Source: Acidobacteriota bacterium
Lineage (GTDB): Bacteria; Acidobacteriota; Terriglobia; Bryobacterales; Bryobacteraceae
Direction of reading: 5' to 3'
Assembly (NCBI GenBank): GCA_016213725.1
Contig: JACQZS010000058.1
Span: 1 to 42,186, forward strand
DNA: 42,186 nucleotides
Below are positions 8,815 through 17,749 of this stretch, piece by piece (within the stretch, counting starts at the first letter, position 1; the number at the start of each line of letters is the position of its first letter). The notes under the pieces were generated by a model. The model ran no database searches. It saw only the letters and a program-made list of their open reading frames with translations, and had not been told where the DNA came from. Made by a program: the position numbers and the translations under genes.

Positions 8815-8842
8815 ATAATACCCGCTTCGAGGCTGCGGGCAA
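8815..8842 (-). promoter_or_regulatory. Candidate sigma70-type promoter for the glycoside hydrolase operon
   Basis: On the minus strand, TTGCCC (8842-8837) and TATTAT (8820-8815) are separated by 16 bp. They match the -35 consensus at four of six positions and the -10 at five of six. Transcription would begin about 14 nt before ATG 8794. This rests on pattern only. Confidence 0.3.
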
Positions 8843-8877
8843 GGGGCATTGCATTTTGGCCGGAGGAGTGGTTAGGT

Positions 8878-9282
8878 GTGGTGGTGATGAGGCCTGGTAG
8901 CCTTTGGGGCGCCCTGTTCTGCGCCGCCCCGATGTTCGCGGTGGATCACCCCGTGACGGCCACGAAAGAGCGGCTGTGGTGGATGGAGCCACATCTGCAA
9001 GCGGCGGTGGAGTATTACGGGCGTCCGGTGACGCTGGTGAATTCGGGCGAGCCGTCGAGATTCCGGATCTACCTCCTGCCGCGGTTTGAGACGCGAAGTG
9101 CCCGGGTGTTGTACGAAAAGGCCACTGGCCGGAGGGAATGCACGCGTCTGGAGTTGTGGGACCCGCAGGCGCGGCGCGTGGTGGTGAGTCTGGATTTCGT
9201 GCAGGATACTGACGAGTACACTCGGCGGCGGGCGGCGTTCCGATTCATGGAGCTGGTGAAGCGGCATCTCCACAGCCCTTGA
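8878..9282 (+). CDS. Small secreted protein of unknown function, paralogue of the protein at 12038
   Basis: I do not recognise the family. The product is about 134 aa with a signal-like N-terminus (MRPGSLWGALFCAAPMFA after a short GTG-started extension) and a charged mature part. The centre VLYEKATGRRECTRLELWD and the following DF match the protein at 12038-12436 position by position (VLYRKNTGRTEDTTLEVID), and both end in an amphipathic helix. The start is taken as GTG 8878 because GGAGGA at 8862-8867 lies 10 bp upstream; ATG 8887 would be too far from it. The ORF track start at 8692 runs through the divergent gene and is wrong. It is followed after 36 bp by the Gfo/Idh/MocA gene. Confidence 0.7.
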   Translation: MVVMRPGSLWGALFCAAPMFAVDHPVTATKERLWWMEPHLQAAVEYYGRPVTLVNSGEPSRFRIYLLPRFETRSARVLYEKATGRRECTRLELWDPQARRVVVSLDFVQDTDEYTRRRAAFRFMELVKRHLHSP

Positions 9283-9318
9283 CACGCTGAGGCGGGTACA
9301 GATAGGTTAACGGACGAT

Positions 9319-10560
9319 ATGAATCGCCGCCACTTCTTCCAAGGCGCGCTGACCGCAGCCGGCGCAACACGAGTATTCGGAGCAAACGACCGGATTCACC
9401 TGGGGGTGATCGGCCTAGGGGGCCGGGCCCGCTGGTTACTGAAGAACGAGGAGTTTCCCAACGCCACGTTCGATGCCTTCTGTGACTGCAATCCATCGCA
9501 ATGCCAGAAGGCGGCTGAGATCCGGCCGTCATACAAGTCCGCGGTGCACTATCAGGACTACCGCAAGATGCTGGACAAGGCGAAGCTGGACGCGACGTTC
9601 GTCGAGACGACGACGCACGCGCGTGTGCTGATCGCCATCCATGCCCTGCAGGCTGGCCTGGATGTTTACGCGGAGAAGCCTTTGACTTTGACAGTGGAAG
9701 AGGGGCGCGTGCTGGAGCGCGCCGTGAGGAAGTACAACCGCGTGCTGCAAACCGGCACGCAGCAGCGGTCCATCCCGATCAACGCCTGGGCGAGCAAATT
9801 CGTTCGGGAAGGCGGGCTGGGCAAGATTTACGAAGTGGTCGCGTGCAATTTCGAGCCGCCCAAGAAGTGGACGCCGAAGCCGGCGCAGCCCGTGCCGGAG
9901 GGGCTGGATTGGGACATGTGGTGCAACCAGACGGAGCTGCGCCCGTATCACCCGGACCTCCACCTCCGCTGGTCGTGGTGGTGGGACTACGACGACGGCG
10001 GGCAGAGCTGGGGCGTCTCCGGCTGGGGCACGCACGCGCTGGACCAGGTACAGTGCGCGCTGGGCACGGACGAAACGGGGCCCGTGGAGTTGTGGCTGGA
10101 AGGGCGTCCGCCTGAGCACCGCCCGGAAGAGACGCCGGTGATGATGCGCTATGCATCGGGCACGATACTGAAGTGTACAGGCGCCAAGCGTCCCGATCAC
10201 TCCGATCTTGGCGCAATTTTCTTCGGCGAGAAGGGCTCGCTGGAGATCAAGCGCGGCACGCTGGGCGCCAACCCCGGCAATCTGATTAAGGACAAGCCGG
10301 CGGACACCCCCGAGGGGCCGGGTGAGGATAAGTGGCACATCGAGAATTTCCTGGACTGCATCCGGACGCGCAAGCGGCCGAACGCGGATGTGGAGATCGG
10401 CCACCGCTCGACTTCTCTGTGCCACCTCATCACGATCTGCCGCGACCTGAACCGCAAGCTGCAGTGGGATCCCAAGGCGGAGAAGTTTGTGAATGACGCC
10501 GAAGCGAACAAGTTCCTGTCGAGGCCGCGGCGGAAGGGTTACGAGCTGCCGAAAGTCTAG
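9319..10560 (+). CDS. Gfo/Idh/MocA family oxidoreductase with Tat leader
   Basis: NAD(P)-dependent sugar or cyclitol dehydrogenase family, 413 aa. The Tat signal MNRRHFFQGALTAAGA is followed by the Rossmann motif GVIGLGGRA (residues 29-37) and the conserved catalytic EKP at 119-121 (YAEKPLTL). The C-terminal half has the family's beta-sheet domain (WSWWWDYDDGGQSWGVSGWGTH, in part). Exported members with Tat leaders are abundant in Acidobacteriota and Planctomycetota and carry their nucleotide tightly bound. The substrate is unknown; a 3-keto-sugar pathway together with the DUF1080 protein at 5204 is possible but is inference. The stop is 22 bp before the next gene, probably one transcript. 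Confidence 0.92.
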   Translation: MNRRHFFQGALTAAGATRVFGANDRIHLGVIGLGGRARWLLKNEEFPNATFDAFCDCNPSQCQKAAEIRPSYKSAVHYQDYRKMLDKAKLDATFVETTTHARVLIAIHALQAGLDVYAEKPLTLTVEEGRVLERAVRKYNRVLQTGTQQRSIPINAWASKFVREGGLGKIYEVVACNFEPPKKWTPKPAQPVPEGLDWDMWCNQTELRPYHPDLHLRWSWWWDYDDGGQSWGVSGWGTHALDQVQCALGTDETGPVELWLEGRPPEHRPEETPVMMRYASGTILKCTGAKRPDHSDLGAIFFGEKGSLEIKRGTLGANPGNLIKDKPADTPEGPGEDKWHIENFLDCIRTRKRPNADVEIGHRSTSLCHLITICRDLNRKLQWDPKAEKFVNDAEANKFLSRPRRKGYELPKV

Positions 10561-10582
10561 CAGGCTGCTACAATGGCGGGCC

Positions 10583-12004
10583 ATGGTGCGCGCATGGGAT
10601 GCGGCTGAACTGGTCCGCCGCCACGAGGAACTGCTGTTCCGCAGGGCCTATCCGAAAGATGAAGGAGAGGCGCAGGCTGCCGACGCCGAACTGGTAATGC
10701 TAGGCCAGGTGGTGGCGGAACGCCGTCTGGCAGGGGAAGACCTGACCGAACTGGAAGAGGCCGAGGTGTGCGGCATCGCCGGATCGGGAATGACGGCGGT
10801 GTTCAGCTACGGGGTGGCCAGGCACCTGGCTGGTACGCACGGTAGAGCGGTCTCCATCGCCTGGGATGCCTATGAGAGCCAGGAGCCTTTGGGGAGGCTT
10901 CTGCCGGATCTGCTGCCGCTCAGCGACGAAGACGCGCAAGTGGAAGCGCATGTGCCCTATGCGGACTGGGTGCACGCGGCAGCGGGGCGCCGGCCGGAAC
11001 TCGACTGGCTGCTGGGCGCCATTGCCAGGCGGTACTCCAGCCCGCGCGAGCAGGCCGTGCGCTACGATGCCCTGCAGTTGCCGCTGCATTGGGAGTTCGG
11101 TCAATCCACGGCGACGCGGACGTTGATGCGGCTGCCCTGCCGGCAGTTCTTTGCCCACGATGGCGCGCTGCTGACGCGGCGCGAGGTATCGCTCGACGAG
11201 ATTCCGGATTTGCCTCTCCTGCCGGTGAAGCGGGTGTCGCGGGAGTGCGGCCGCACGGTGCTGGCGCTGGCGCGCGACACTTCGGCGGCACGGTATCGCG
11301 AACTGCACGGGTTCACCTGGGGCGACGCCAGCCACGTTTACTCGATCGATGCCGGACGCGGCCTGCGTTTCTTCCTTTCGGGAGTCGGGCCGAAGTGGCG
11401 CCTGCCTCTCCGGGCCTACCATGCGCTCTCCCTGTGGAAGAACGGCGTACCGCTGGGGTATTTCGAGGGACTTTCGTTGTTTGAGCGGATGGAGGCGGGT
11501 TTCAATCTCTATTACACTTTCCGGGCCGGGGAGACGGCATATCTCTATGCGAAGATCCTGCAGGCGATGCGGCAACTGCTGGGAGTAACGTGCTTCGCGG
11601 TGGATCCCTATCAATTGGGGCATGAAAACGACGAGGGCCTGAAATCCGGGGCGTGGTGGTTCTACCGCAAACTCGGGTTCCGGCCGGCCAGCGCAGAGAT
11701 GGCGGCCATGGCGGTGAAGGAGGAGCGACGGCTCGCCAGCCAGCCCGGGGCGCGGACTCCGGCGAGCACGCTGAAGAAGCTGGTGCAGGCGCCGATGGTC
11801 TATGAGTTCCCTGGCACGGGAGGCGGCGCGTGGGATGGGTTCCGATTGCGGAATATCGGGATGAGGACCGCCCAGCGGGGTGGATTGGCGTTGCCACCGG
11901 CGCTGGCAGCGGCCAAGAGTGCAGCTGAGGAAAGCCGTTATCTGGAGACCATGCGCCAGGACGCCGAGTTCCGGAAGCGCGTGCTGAAGTTGGGCAGATT
12001 TTGA
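10583..12004 (+). CDS. Large unknown protein with GNAT-like C-terminal region
   Basis: A 473-aa cytoplasmic protein with no signal peptide or membrane helix. The N-terminal 250 residues match nothing I recognise. Near residues 300-370 there is an acetyltransferase-like stretch: a beta strand with NGVPLGYFEGLSLF, a glycine-poor helix region, then FAVDPYQLGHENDEGLKSG and the GNAT-style ending WWFYRKLGFRP. The usual acetyl-CoA loop (Q/RxxGxG/A) is not clearly present, so catalytic activity is uncertain. The ORF track begins 30 codons upstream inside the Gfo/Idh/MocA gene; ATG 10583 avoids that overlap. It lies between the oxidoreductase (22 bp) and a small secreted protein (33 bp) on the same strand. 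Confidence 0.7.
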   Translation: MVRAWDAAELVRRHEELLFRRAYPKDEGEAQAADAELVMLGQVVAERRLAGEDLTELEEAEVCGIAGSGMTAVFSYGVARHLAGTHGRAVSIAWDAYESQEPLGRLLPDLLPLSDEDAQVEAHVPYADWVHAAAGRRPELDWLLGAIARRYSSPREQAVRYDALQLPLHWEFGQSTATRTLMRLPCRQFFAHDGALLTRREVSLDEIPDLPLLPVKRVSRECGRTVLALARDTSAARYRELHGFTWGDASHVYSIDAGRGLRFFLSGVGPKWRLPLRAYHALSLWKNGVPLGYFEGLSLFERMEAGFNLYYTFRAGETAYLYAKILQAMRQLLGVTCFAVDPYQLGHENDEGLKSGAWWFYRKLGFRPASAEMAAMAVKEERRLASQPGARTPASTLKKLVQAPMVYEFPGTGGGAWDGFRLRNIGMRTAQRGGLALPPALAAAKSAAEESRYLETMRQDAEFRKRVLKLGRF

Positions 12005-12037
12005 AACAGCCCCGGCGAAACCAGAATCCTATCAGTG

Positions 12038-12436
12038 ATGAAACGAATTCTCGCACTGTCGACACTTGTGGCCGGATTGGGGATGGCTTTGCCGGCCGCG
12101 GCGGAAGGCCGCAAAACCGTCTTTCTGGACAGGATGGGCGGGCTGGAAGCGTACATTGAAAAAGCGGCGGCGCTACAGGAACTGCCGATTGAGTTCATCG
12201 AAGAGGCCGAGCACCCGGATCTGAAGGTGCTTCTGGGCAGGAAGTTCATCTCCGTGCAGGCCGAAGTGCTGTACCGGAAGAATACGGGGCGGACGGAAGA
12301 CACCACGCTGGAAGTGATCGATGCGAAGACGAAGAAACCCATTCTGAAGTACGACTTCAAGTGGGCGGCAGACGGCGCGGCCCGCAAGGGAGTGGCGGCC
12401 GAATTCGTCCGGCAGCTCAAAGATAAGTTGAAGTAG
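12038..12436 (+). CDS. Small secreted protein of unknown function, paralogue of the protein at 8878
   Basis: A 132-aa protein with a clear signal peptide (MKRILALSTLVAGLGMALPAAA) and a lysine- and glutamate-rich mature domain with alternating helix and strand character. The segment VLYRKNTGRTEDTTLEVID followed by YDF is shared with the protein at 8878-9282. I know of no function for this family. The ORF track starts at a GTG one codon earlier; ATG 12038 gives the same signal peptide. No strong Shine-Dalgarno is visible. A GC-rich hairpin overlaps the junction with the convergent gene. Confidence 0.7.
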   Translation: MKRILALSTLVAGLGMALPAAAEGRKTVFLDRMGGLEAYIEKAAALQELPIEFIEEAEHPDLKVLLGRKFISVQAEVLYRKNTGRTEDTTLEVIDAKTKKPILKYDFKWAADGAARKGVAAEFVRQLKDKLK

Positions 12437-12438
12437 GG

Positions 12439-12461
12439 CGCTCGCCTATTGCAGGCGGGCG
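12439..12461. terminator. Hairpin at a convergent gene junction, possible bidirectional terminator
   Basis: The arms CGCTCGCCT and AGGCGGGCG can pair over 9 bp with one G-U on the plus-strand RNA, with a 5-nt loop. It starts 2 bp after the stop of the small secreted protein gene and covers the stop codon of the convergent gene. No T-run follows on either strand, so intrinsic termination is uncertain. Confidence 0.3.
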
Positions 12462-13546
12462 TAGAGGTTGTGGACGAAGGCGGCGTTATCGCACTGCGCA
12501 TAGTGCATCTCGCCGCCCATGCGGGAGAAGCTCTTGCAGAAGCGGAGGTAGTAGGCGGCGTTGGTCTTGGGTGGCTCACCCTGCGTCCAATCCCACTGTC
12601 CGCCGTCCTGCAGATCCACCACGTAAATAGAATGGCCGCCGACGGTAGGGCGTCCCGCGCCGATGCGCAGGTTGTTGACGGAACTCAGGCTCTTTTCGAA
12701 GACCTGGGGCGCCATGATGGCCGAGCCGACGGCCAGCGTGACACCGCCATCGAGAGTTTCCACGGAATCGCTGAAGAGCCGGAAATCGAGGGCCGCGGCC
12801 CGTCCGATGAGACCGCCGTTGTAGACGGGGTGATTGACGATGATGTCGTAGCCGATGCCGGGATGCACTGTCATGGGCACGCTGTGGCGGAAGGCTGAAG
12901 CGAGGATGGAGGACTGTTTCCACGGGTGAAGGAGCGGGGCGGGTCCTTCGGGAACATGGTGTTCGACGATGGCGCGCAGCAGGTCTGCGCGCGCGGCGGT
13001 CAGCGGGTGAGAGGGTTCCGCGGCGATTTGGGCGGCGAGTTGATCTCGAGTGGGCAGAGTGGTGCCGCCCTCCTCGATATAGCGGCCTAGCGCGGCGCCA
13101 TATCCTTCGCCGCGGAGGCTGCCTGCAAAGAGCGCCATGTGGATGTTCCAGGCCGTTTCCTGCCAGGCGCCAAAGGTGCCGGTGGCGACGTTCTCCCGCA
13201 CGCTCTCGGTACTGCGGCCGAACCAGGAGTACTCCCAATCATGAATGGTGGCGGCGCCGTTGGTGGCCAGATGAGTCAGCCAGCCTTGTTGCATCATGCG
13301 GTCGAGAATCGGCGCGGCGCCGTTGCGCAGCAGATGGGCTCCATACATGAGGATGACGCCGGAGCCGCGACTGTGCGCCGCACGAATCTTCAGGGCGCAG
13401 GCATCGGCATGCCGGGCGGCTTCATCGCTCAGAGCGGGCGGCTGGGTGTCGGGCGAACGGAGAATCTGCTCAACGGAGGTGAGGCTCTTGCGCTCGGCGA
13501 GAGGAAAAACGCGCAGTTTGGACCAGTCCTGGGAAACGAGTTTCAT
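12446..13546 (-). CDS. Deoxyhypusine-synthase-like protein
   Basis: A 366-aa cytoplasmic protein that resembles the bacterial branch of the deoxyhypusine synthase superfamily, as I recall it from Planctomycetota and Deltaproteobacteria. The supporting stretches are ILMYGAHLLRNGAAPIL, HLATNGAATIHDWEYSWFG, VTVHPGIGYDII-like MTVHPGIGYDIIVNHP and TLAVGSAIMAPQVFEKS. Bacteria lack eIF5A, so classical hypusine formation is not expected; related bacterial enzymes make homospermidine or have unknown roles. It has no operon partners: the AraC gene ends 57 bp upstream. The family assignment is from memory of motifs and needs a profile search; function is not claimed. Confidence 0.6.
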   Translation of the reverse strand: MKLVSQDWSKLRVFPLAERKSLTSVEQILRSPDTQPPALSDEAARHADACALKIRAAHSRGSGVILMYGAHLLRNGAAPILDRMMQQGWLTHLATNGAATIHDWEYSWFGRSTESVRENVATGTFGAWQETAWNIHMALFAGSLRGEGYGAALGRYIEEGGTTLPTRDQLAAQIAAEPSHPLTAARADLLRAIVEHHVPEGPAPLLHPWKQSSILASAFRHSVPMTVHPGIGYDIIVNHPVYNGGLIGRAAALDFRLFSDSVETLDGGVTLAVGSAIMAPQVFEKSLSSVNNLRIGAGRPTVGGHSIYVVDLQDGGQWDWTQGEPPKTNAAYYLRFCKSFSRMGGEMHYAQCDNAAFVHNLYARLQ

Positions 13547-13602
13547 TGACGGTATCTACGGCCAGCATATCGCGATGGCACTGCCGGATAGAAGCGACGC
13601 AA

Positions 13603-14547
13603 TCAGATGGTGGAGTCTTCCGCCACCGCGCCGGAGGAGCGCAGGGCGCGGATGTCGCGCATCGGAGGCTGGCCGAAGAAGCGGCAGTATTCGCGGCTGA
13701 ACTGGCTGGGGCTTTCGTAGCCCACCTCATACGCGGCCGAGGCGGCATCGAGCCCGCCGGACAGCATGCGGTTGCGCGCCTCGTGCAGCCGGATCTGCTT
13801 CTGGTACTGCAGCGGGCTCATGGCAGTGAGCGCGCGGAAGTGGTGGTGGAGCGTGGAGACGCCCATGCCGGCGAGGTGGGCCAGGTCGTCCACGCGCAGC
13901 GGCAGCGCATAGTTGGTTTTGATCCAGGCCACGGCTTTGGCGGTCCTCTGGCTCTGGTCGCCCAGCGTGGCAATAGAGCGCAGCCGCGCGCCGGCCTCGC
14001 CCTGTAACACGCGGTAGATGATCTCGTTCTGGATCAGGCTGCTGAGAAAAGGGATGTCGGCCGGCGAGTCCAGCAGGTTCACCAAACGAGCACAGGCTCC
14101 GAGGAATTCGGCCGTGACCCTGGCAGTGGCCATGGCGGGTGTATCGGCCAAGGCGGGGTGTGGAGCGATCTCGCCCCGGCCGAGGAGTTCGCGGACGACG
14201 CTCATGTCGAGTTTGAGCAGCAGGGCCAGCCAGGGCTTGGCTTCGCTGGCTTCGATGATGTGGCTGACGATGGGCAGGTCGAGGGAGGTGAGGAGGTAAC
14301 GCGACGAGTCGTAGATGAGGGTGTTGCGGCCCAGTTCCACCCTTTTGCGGCCTTGGACGATGACGGCGATGCTCGGCTCATAGCTGGCGCTGCAGGGCTC
14401 GCTGCAGGCGGTACGCCGGTGGAACGAGAGGCCTGGAATGGGGGTTGTCAGTTTCTCTTCCGTGCCGATGGCGGAGGAAATCTTCCGAACGAGTGCAAGT
14501 TGTAGAGGATTGGACGGCATGCGGCGATTTGCGAGGCTCCTGTTCAT
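13603..14547 (-). CDS. AraC-family regulator, YqhC-like
   Basis: Transcription regulator of 314 aa. The N-terminal domain (about residues 10-170) fits the AraC_N type (PF06719), with PLQLALVRKISSAIGTEEK and YEPSIAVIVQGRKRVELG. The C-terminal 100 residues hold two helix-turn-helix motifs: LRVDDLAHLAGMGVSTLHHHF and ASAAYEVGYESPSQFSREYCRFF (each quoted in part). The ORF track start at 14655 is in the intergenic region; ATG 14547 (MNRSLANRRM) or ATG 14520 are more likely. It is divergent from an aldo/keto reductase and an alcohol dehydrogenase gene. The E. coli AraC_N protein YqhC controls yqhD and dkgA, the same two enzyme types, so control of an aldehyde response is a reasonable inference. Confidence 0.85.
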   Translation of the reverse strand: MNRSLANRRMPSNPLQLALVRKISSAIGTEEKLTTPIPGLSFHRRTACSEPCSASYEPSIAVIVQGRKRVELGRNTLIYDSSRYLLTSLDLPIVSHIIEASEAKPWLALLLKLDMSVVRELLGRGEIAPHPALADTPAMATARVTAEFLGACARLVNLLDSPADIPFLSSLIQNEIIYRVLQGEAGARLRSIATLGDQSQRTAKAVAWIKTNYALPLRVDDLAHLAGMGVSTLHHHFRALTAMSPLQYQKQIRLHEARNRMLSGGLDAASAAYEVGYESPSQFSREYCRFFGQPPMRDIRALRSSGAVAEDSTI

Positions 14548-14614
14548 TCTAAGGTTATGCGCAGGCCTTGGACGACGGAAAGGGATTTCGTCGGGAGCGA
14601 GAGGAATAGGCAAT

Positions 14615-14655
14615 GAATCCACAGGATTGGGATACCGGGGTGGAGAGGAATCCAC
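14615..14655. promoter_or_regulatory. Repeated GAATCCAC sites between the AraC and aldo/keto reductase genes
   Basis: GAATCCAC occurs at 14615-14622 and again at 14648-14655, 33 bp apart, about three helical turns. The second copy is also part of an inverted repeat GGTGGA-N6-TCCACC (14639-14656). The location between divergent genes fits an operator, but nothing more than the repeat supports it. Confidence 0.25.
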
Positions 14656-14659
14656 CTAG

Positions 14660-15691
<1,032 letters not shown>

Positions 15692-15740
15692 GTGCCGGTG
15701 GGCTCTGAGAACCTAACCAATTCCTTAGGAGGAGAAATCC

Positions 15741-16799
15741 ATGTACCAAGCGAAAGCATATGCTGCGTCCAGCTCAAGTTCCCGGTTGGCGTACACCACC
15801 ATCCAGCGCCGGGAACCCGGCGCCCAGGACGTTCAGATCGAGATCCTTTATTGCGGCGTCTGCCACTCGGACTTGCACCAGGCGCGGGACGAATGGAACA
15901 GCGTGATGCCGACCGTCTACCCCTGCGTGCCGGGGCACGAGATCGTGGGCCGCGTCACGAAAGTGGGGCCGGGGGTGACGAAGTTCAAGGCTGGTGACCT
16001 GGCCGCAGTAGGATGCCTGGTGGATTCAGACCGCACCTGCCCGGCCTGCCGGGCAGGGCTGGAGCAGTTCTGCTCCAACATGGTGCTCACCTATAACTTC
16101 CCGGACAAGCACCTGGGCGGCGTGACCTACGGCGGCTACTCCGACAGTGTCGTAGTGGACGAACACTTCGTGGTGCGTGTGCCTGCCAACCTCAGCCTGG
16201 CTGGCGCCGCGCCGCTGCTCTGCGCCGGCATTACCACCTACTCTCCATTGCGCCACTGGAATGTGGGCAGGGGTCAAAAGGTCGGAGTGGTGGGTTTGGG
16301 CGGGTTGGGGCACATGGGCGTGAAGTTCGCACACGCTCTGGGCGCTCACGTGGTGGTCTTCACTACGTCGGAATCGAAGAAGGAGGATGCTCTGCGGCTG
16401 GGAGCCGACGAGGTGGTGATCTCCAGGAACGCCAACGAGATGCAGCGCCACGCGTTCAGCTTCCACTTCATTCTGGACGCCGTTTCCGCCCAGCACGACA
16501 TCAACGCCTACATCCAACTCCTGGGCCGCGACGGCAACCTGACGCTGGTGGGCGCTCCGGAGAAGCCGCTGGCGCTGAGCTCCTTCGGCCTCATCTTTGG
16601 CCGCAAAAGCGTTTCCGGATCGCCCATCGGAGGCCTGGCGGAAACCCAGGAGATGCTCGACTTCTGTGGCGAGCACAAGATCACGGCCGACGTGGAGGTG
16701 ATCCCGATACAGAAGATCAACGAGGCTTACGAGCGCATGGTCCGTTCAGACGTGAAGTATCGCTTCTCCATCGATATGGCATCCCTGAAAACGGAATAG
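15741..16799 (+). CDS. Zinc-dependent alcohol dehydrogenase, YahK/cinnamyl-alcohol type
   Basis: Medium-chain NAD(P)-dependent alcohol dehydrogenase, 352 aa, reducing aldehydes to alcohols. The catalytic zinc ligands C41 (CGVCHSDLH) and H66/E67 (PGHEIVG) are present, as is the nucleotide motif GLGGLGHMGVKFA. The structural zinc lobe is unusual: the first of the four expected cysteines is Asp (VDSDRTCPAC at 94-103; C100, C103 and C111 remain). A very strong Shine-Dalgarno, TAGGAGGAG, precedes ATG 15741. The gene probably shares a transcript with the aldo/keto reductase, making an AraC-controlled pair of aldehyde reductases. Confidence 0.93.
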   Translation: MYQAKAYAASSSSSRLAYTTIQRREPGAQDVQIEILYCGVCHSDLHQARDEWNSVMPTVYPCVPGHEIVGRVTKVGPGVTKFKAGDLAAVGCLVDSDRTCPACRAGLEQFCSNMVLTYNFPDKHLGGVTYGGYSDSVVVDEHFVVRVPANLSLAGAAPLLCAGITTYSPLRHWNVGRGQKVGVVGLGGLGHMGVKFAHALGAHVVVFTTSESKKEDALRLGADEVVISRNANEMQRHAFSFHFILDAVSAQHDINAYIQLLGRDGNLTLVGAPEKPLALSSFGLIFGRKSVSGSPIGGLAETQEMLDFCGEHKITADVEVIPIQKINEAYERMVRSDVKYRFSIDMASLKTE

Positions 16800-16907
16800 C
16801 GCGGGCCGGCGGCCTCACGTGGAGCGAACGTTACCCGCGGCTGCCACCGGGCGCCGCCCGGGACGAAGCGGAGGGCTTGCAGTTTCTTCGTGCAGCGGGC
16901 CGGGGAG

Positions 16908-17198
16908 CTATTCCGAGATCCAGCCGCTGGCGAGGAATTCCAGCCCGGCGTTCCGGAAAAAGAGGCCGCGGGTATGGGCCACCCGGGCACGCGCATAAAT
17001 CCCGTACGAGGGCACGGCGCACCACACAATCTGCCCCGCGCGGAGGAACGAATTGACCCGAACGGCCATGCCGGAGGCGTTGAAATTCACGGCAGTCGCT
17101 TTGACTTCGACCAGGCCGTGGTCGCCTTCCCAGCATAGATACGCAGGGCTAACCACCTGCTGCCGTTTTTGTTCGCGACGCTCTTCATTCCGGTGCAT
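16908..17198 (-). CDS. PilZ-like small protein
   Basis: A 96-aa cytoplasmic protein resembling a single PilZ domain. The pattern RREQKRQQV near residue 8 and NFNASGMAVRV near residue 39 matches the c-di-GMP-binding RxxxR and (D/N)xSxxG motifs. The length is that of a stand-alone PilZ domain. The first motif is imperfect in spacing, so c-di-GMP binding is not certain. It lies alone between the alcohol dehydrogenase and the anti-sigma-like gene, with a 234-bp upstream region in which I see no clear promoter. Confidence 0.6.
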   Translation of the reverse strand: MHRNEERREQKRQQVVSPAYLCWEGDHGLVEVKATAVNFNASGMAVRVNSFLRAGQIVWCAVPSYGIYARARVAHTRGLFFRNAGLEFLASGWISE

Positions 17199-17432
17199 GG
17201 GGCTATTAGACCCTTTTGGGGAGGCGATGAGCCATCGAACGAAAGTCCCAAATCGGGTGGAGATGGTTCTGTTACCAAAACCTTAGCCTCGTCCGGGAGG
17301 GTGCCGGGACTAGGGCGGCCCATCCATTCCAGCGCAGTGCGATCCGATCCTGAGAGCTGTCGTCATTCCGCGTGGAGAACTGCGGAACTTCCCGCAAGTC
17401 GTTCTCGGGGCTGCCGATAAGGGAGTTGCAGC

Positions 17433-17633
17433 ATGAATATCGGCGCCATACACGTGGAAGAGGACGAACTGGAGCTGTACTGTCTCGGACGAGCCACGAG
17501 CATGGAACTGGCTCCGATTGAGCGGCACTTGCTGAGTTGTCCGGAGTGTCTGAGCAGGGCACAGGCGGTGCTGGAGTATATCGACACGCTCCGAGCCGCC
17601 CTACGGAGGCTGGAGGATGAGGCCGGCAAATAG
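17433..17633 (+). CDS. Small zinc-finger anti-sigma-like protein
   Basis: A 66-aa acidic protein with the HxxxCxxC motif of zinc-binding anti-sigma domains (H32, C36 and C39 in ERHLLSCPEC), preceded by a helix with ELYCLGRATSMEL. It lacks the membrane helix and sensory part seen in most such proteins, and no ECF sigma factor gene is next to it. AAGGGAG lies upstream of ATG 17433 at a good distance. Such mini zinc-finger proteins are common in Acidobacteriota. A soluble anti-sigma or transcription-binding role is inference. Confidence 0.65.
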   Translation: MNIGAIHVEEDELELYCLGRATSMELAPIERHLLSCPECLSRAQAVLEYIDTLRAALRRLEDEAGK

Positions 17634-17749
17634 GGCCGGCAAACAGGACTTGAAGCTCCGGGCAACGGCTGCGGCCGATGATGGCTCCGGCGCTCCACTG
17701 CGGCTTCACCGCGCGACTCCGGCGGTCCGACCAGAGCCCTGGCCCTTGC

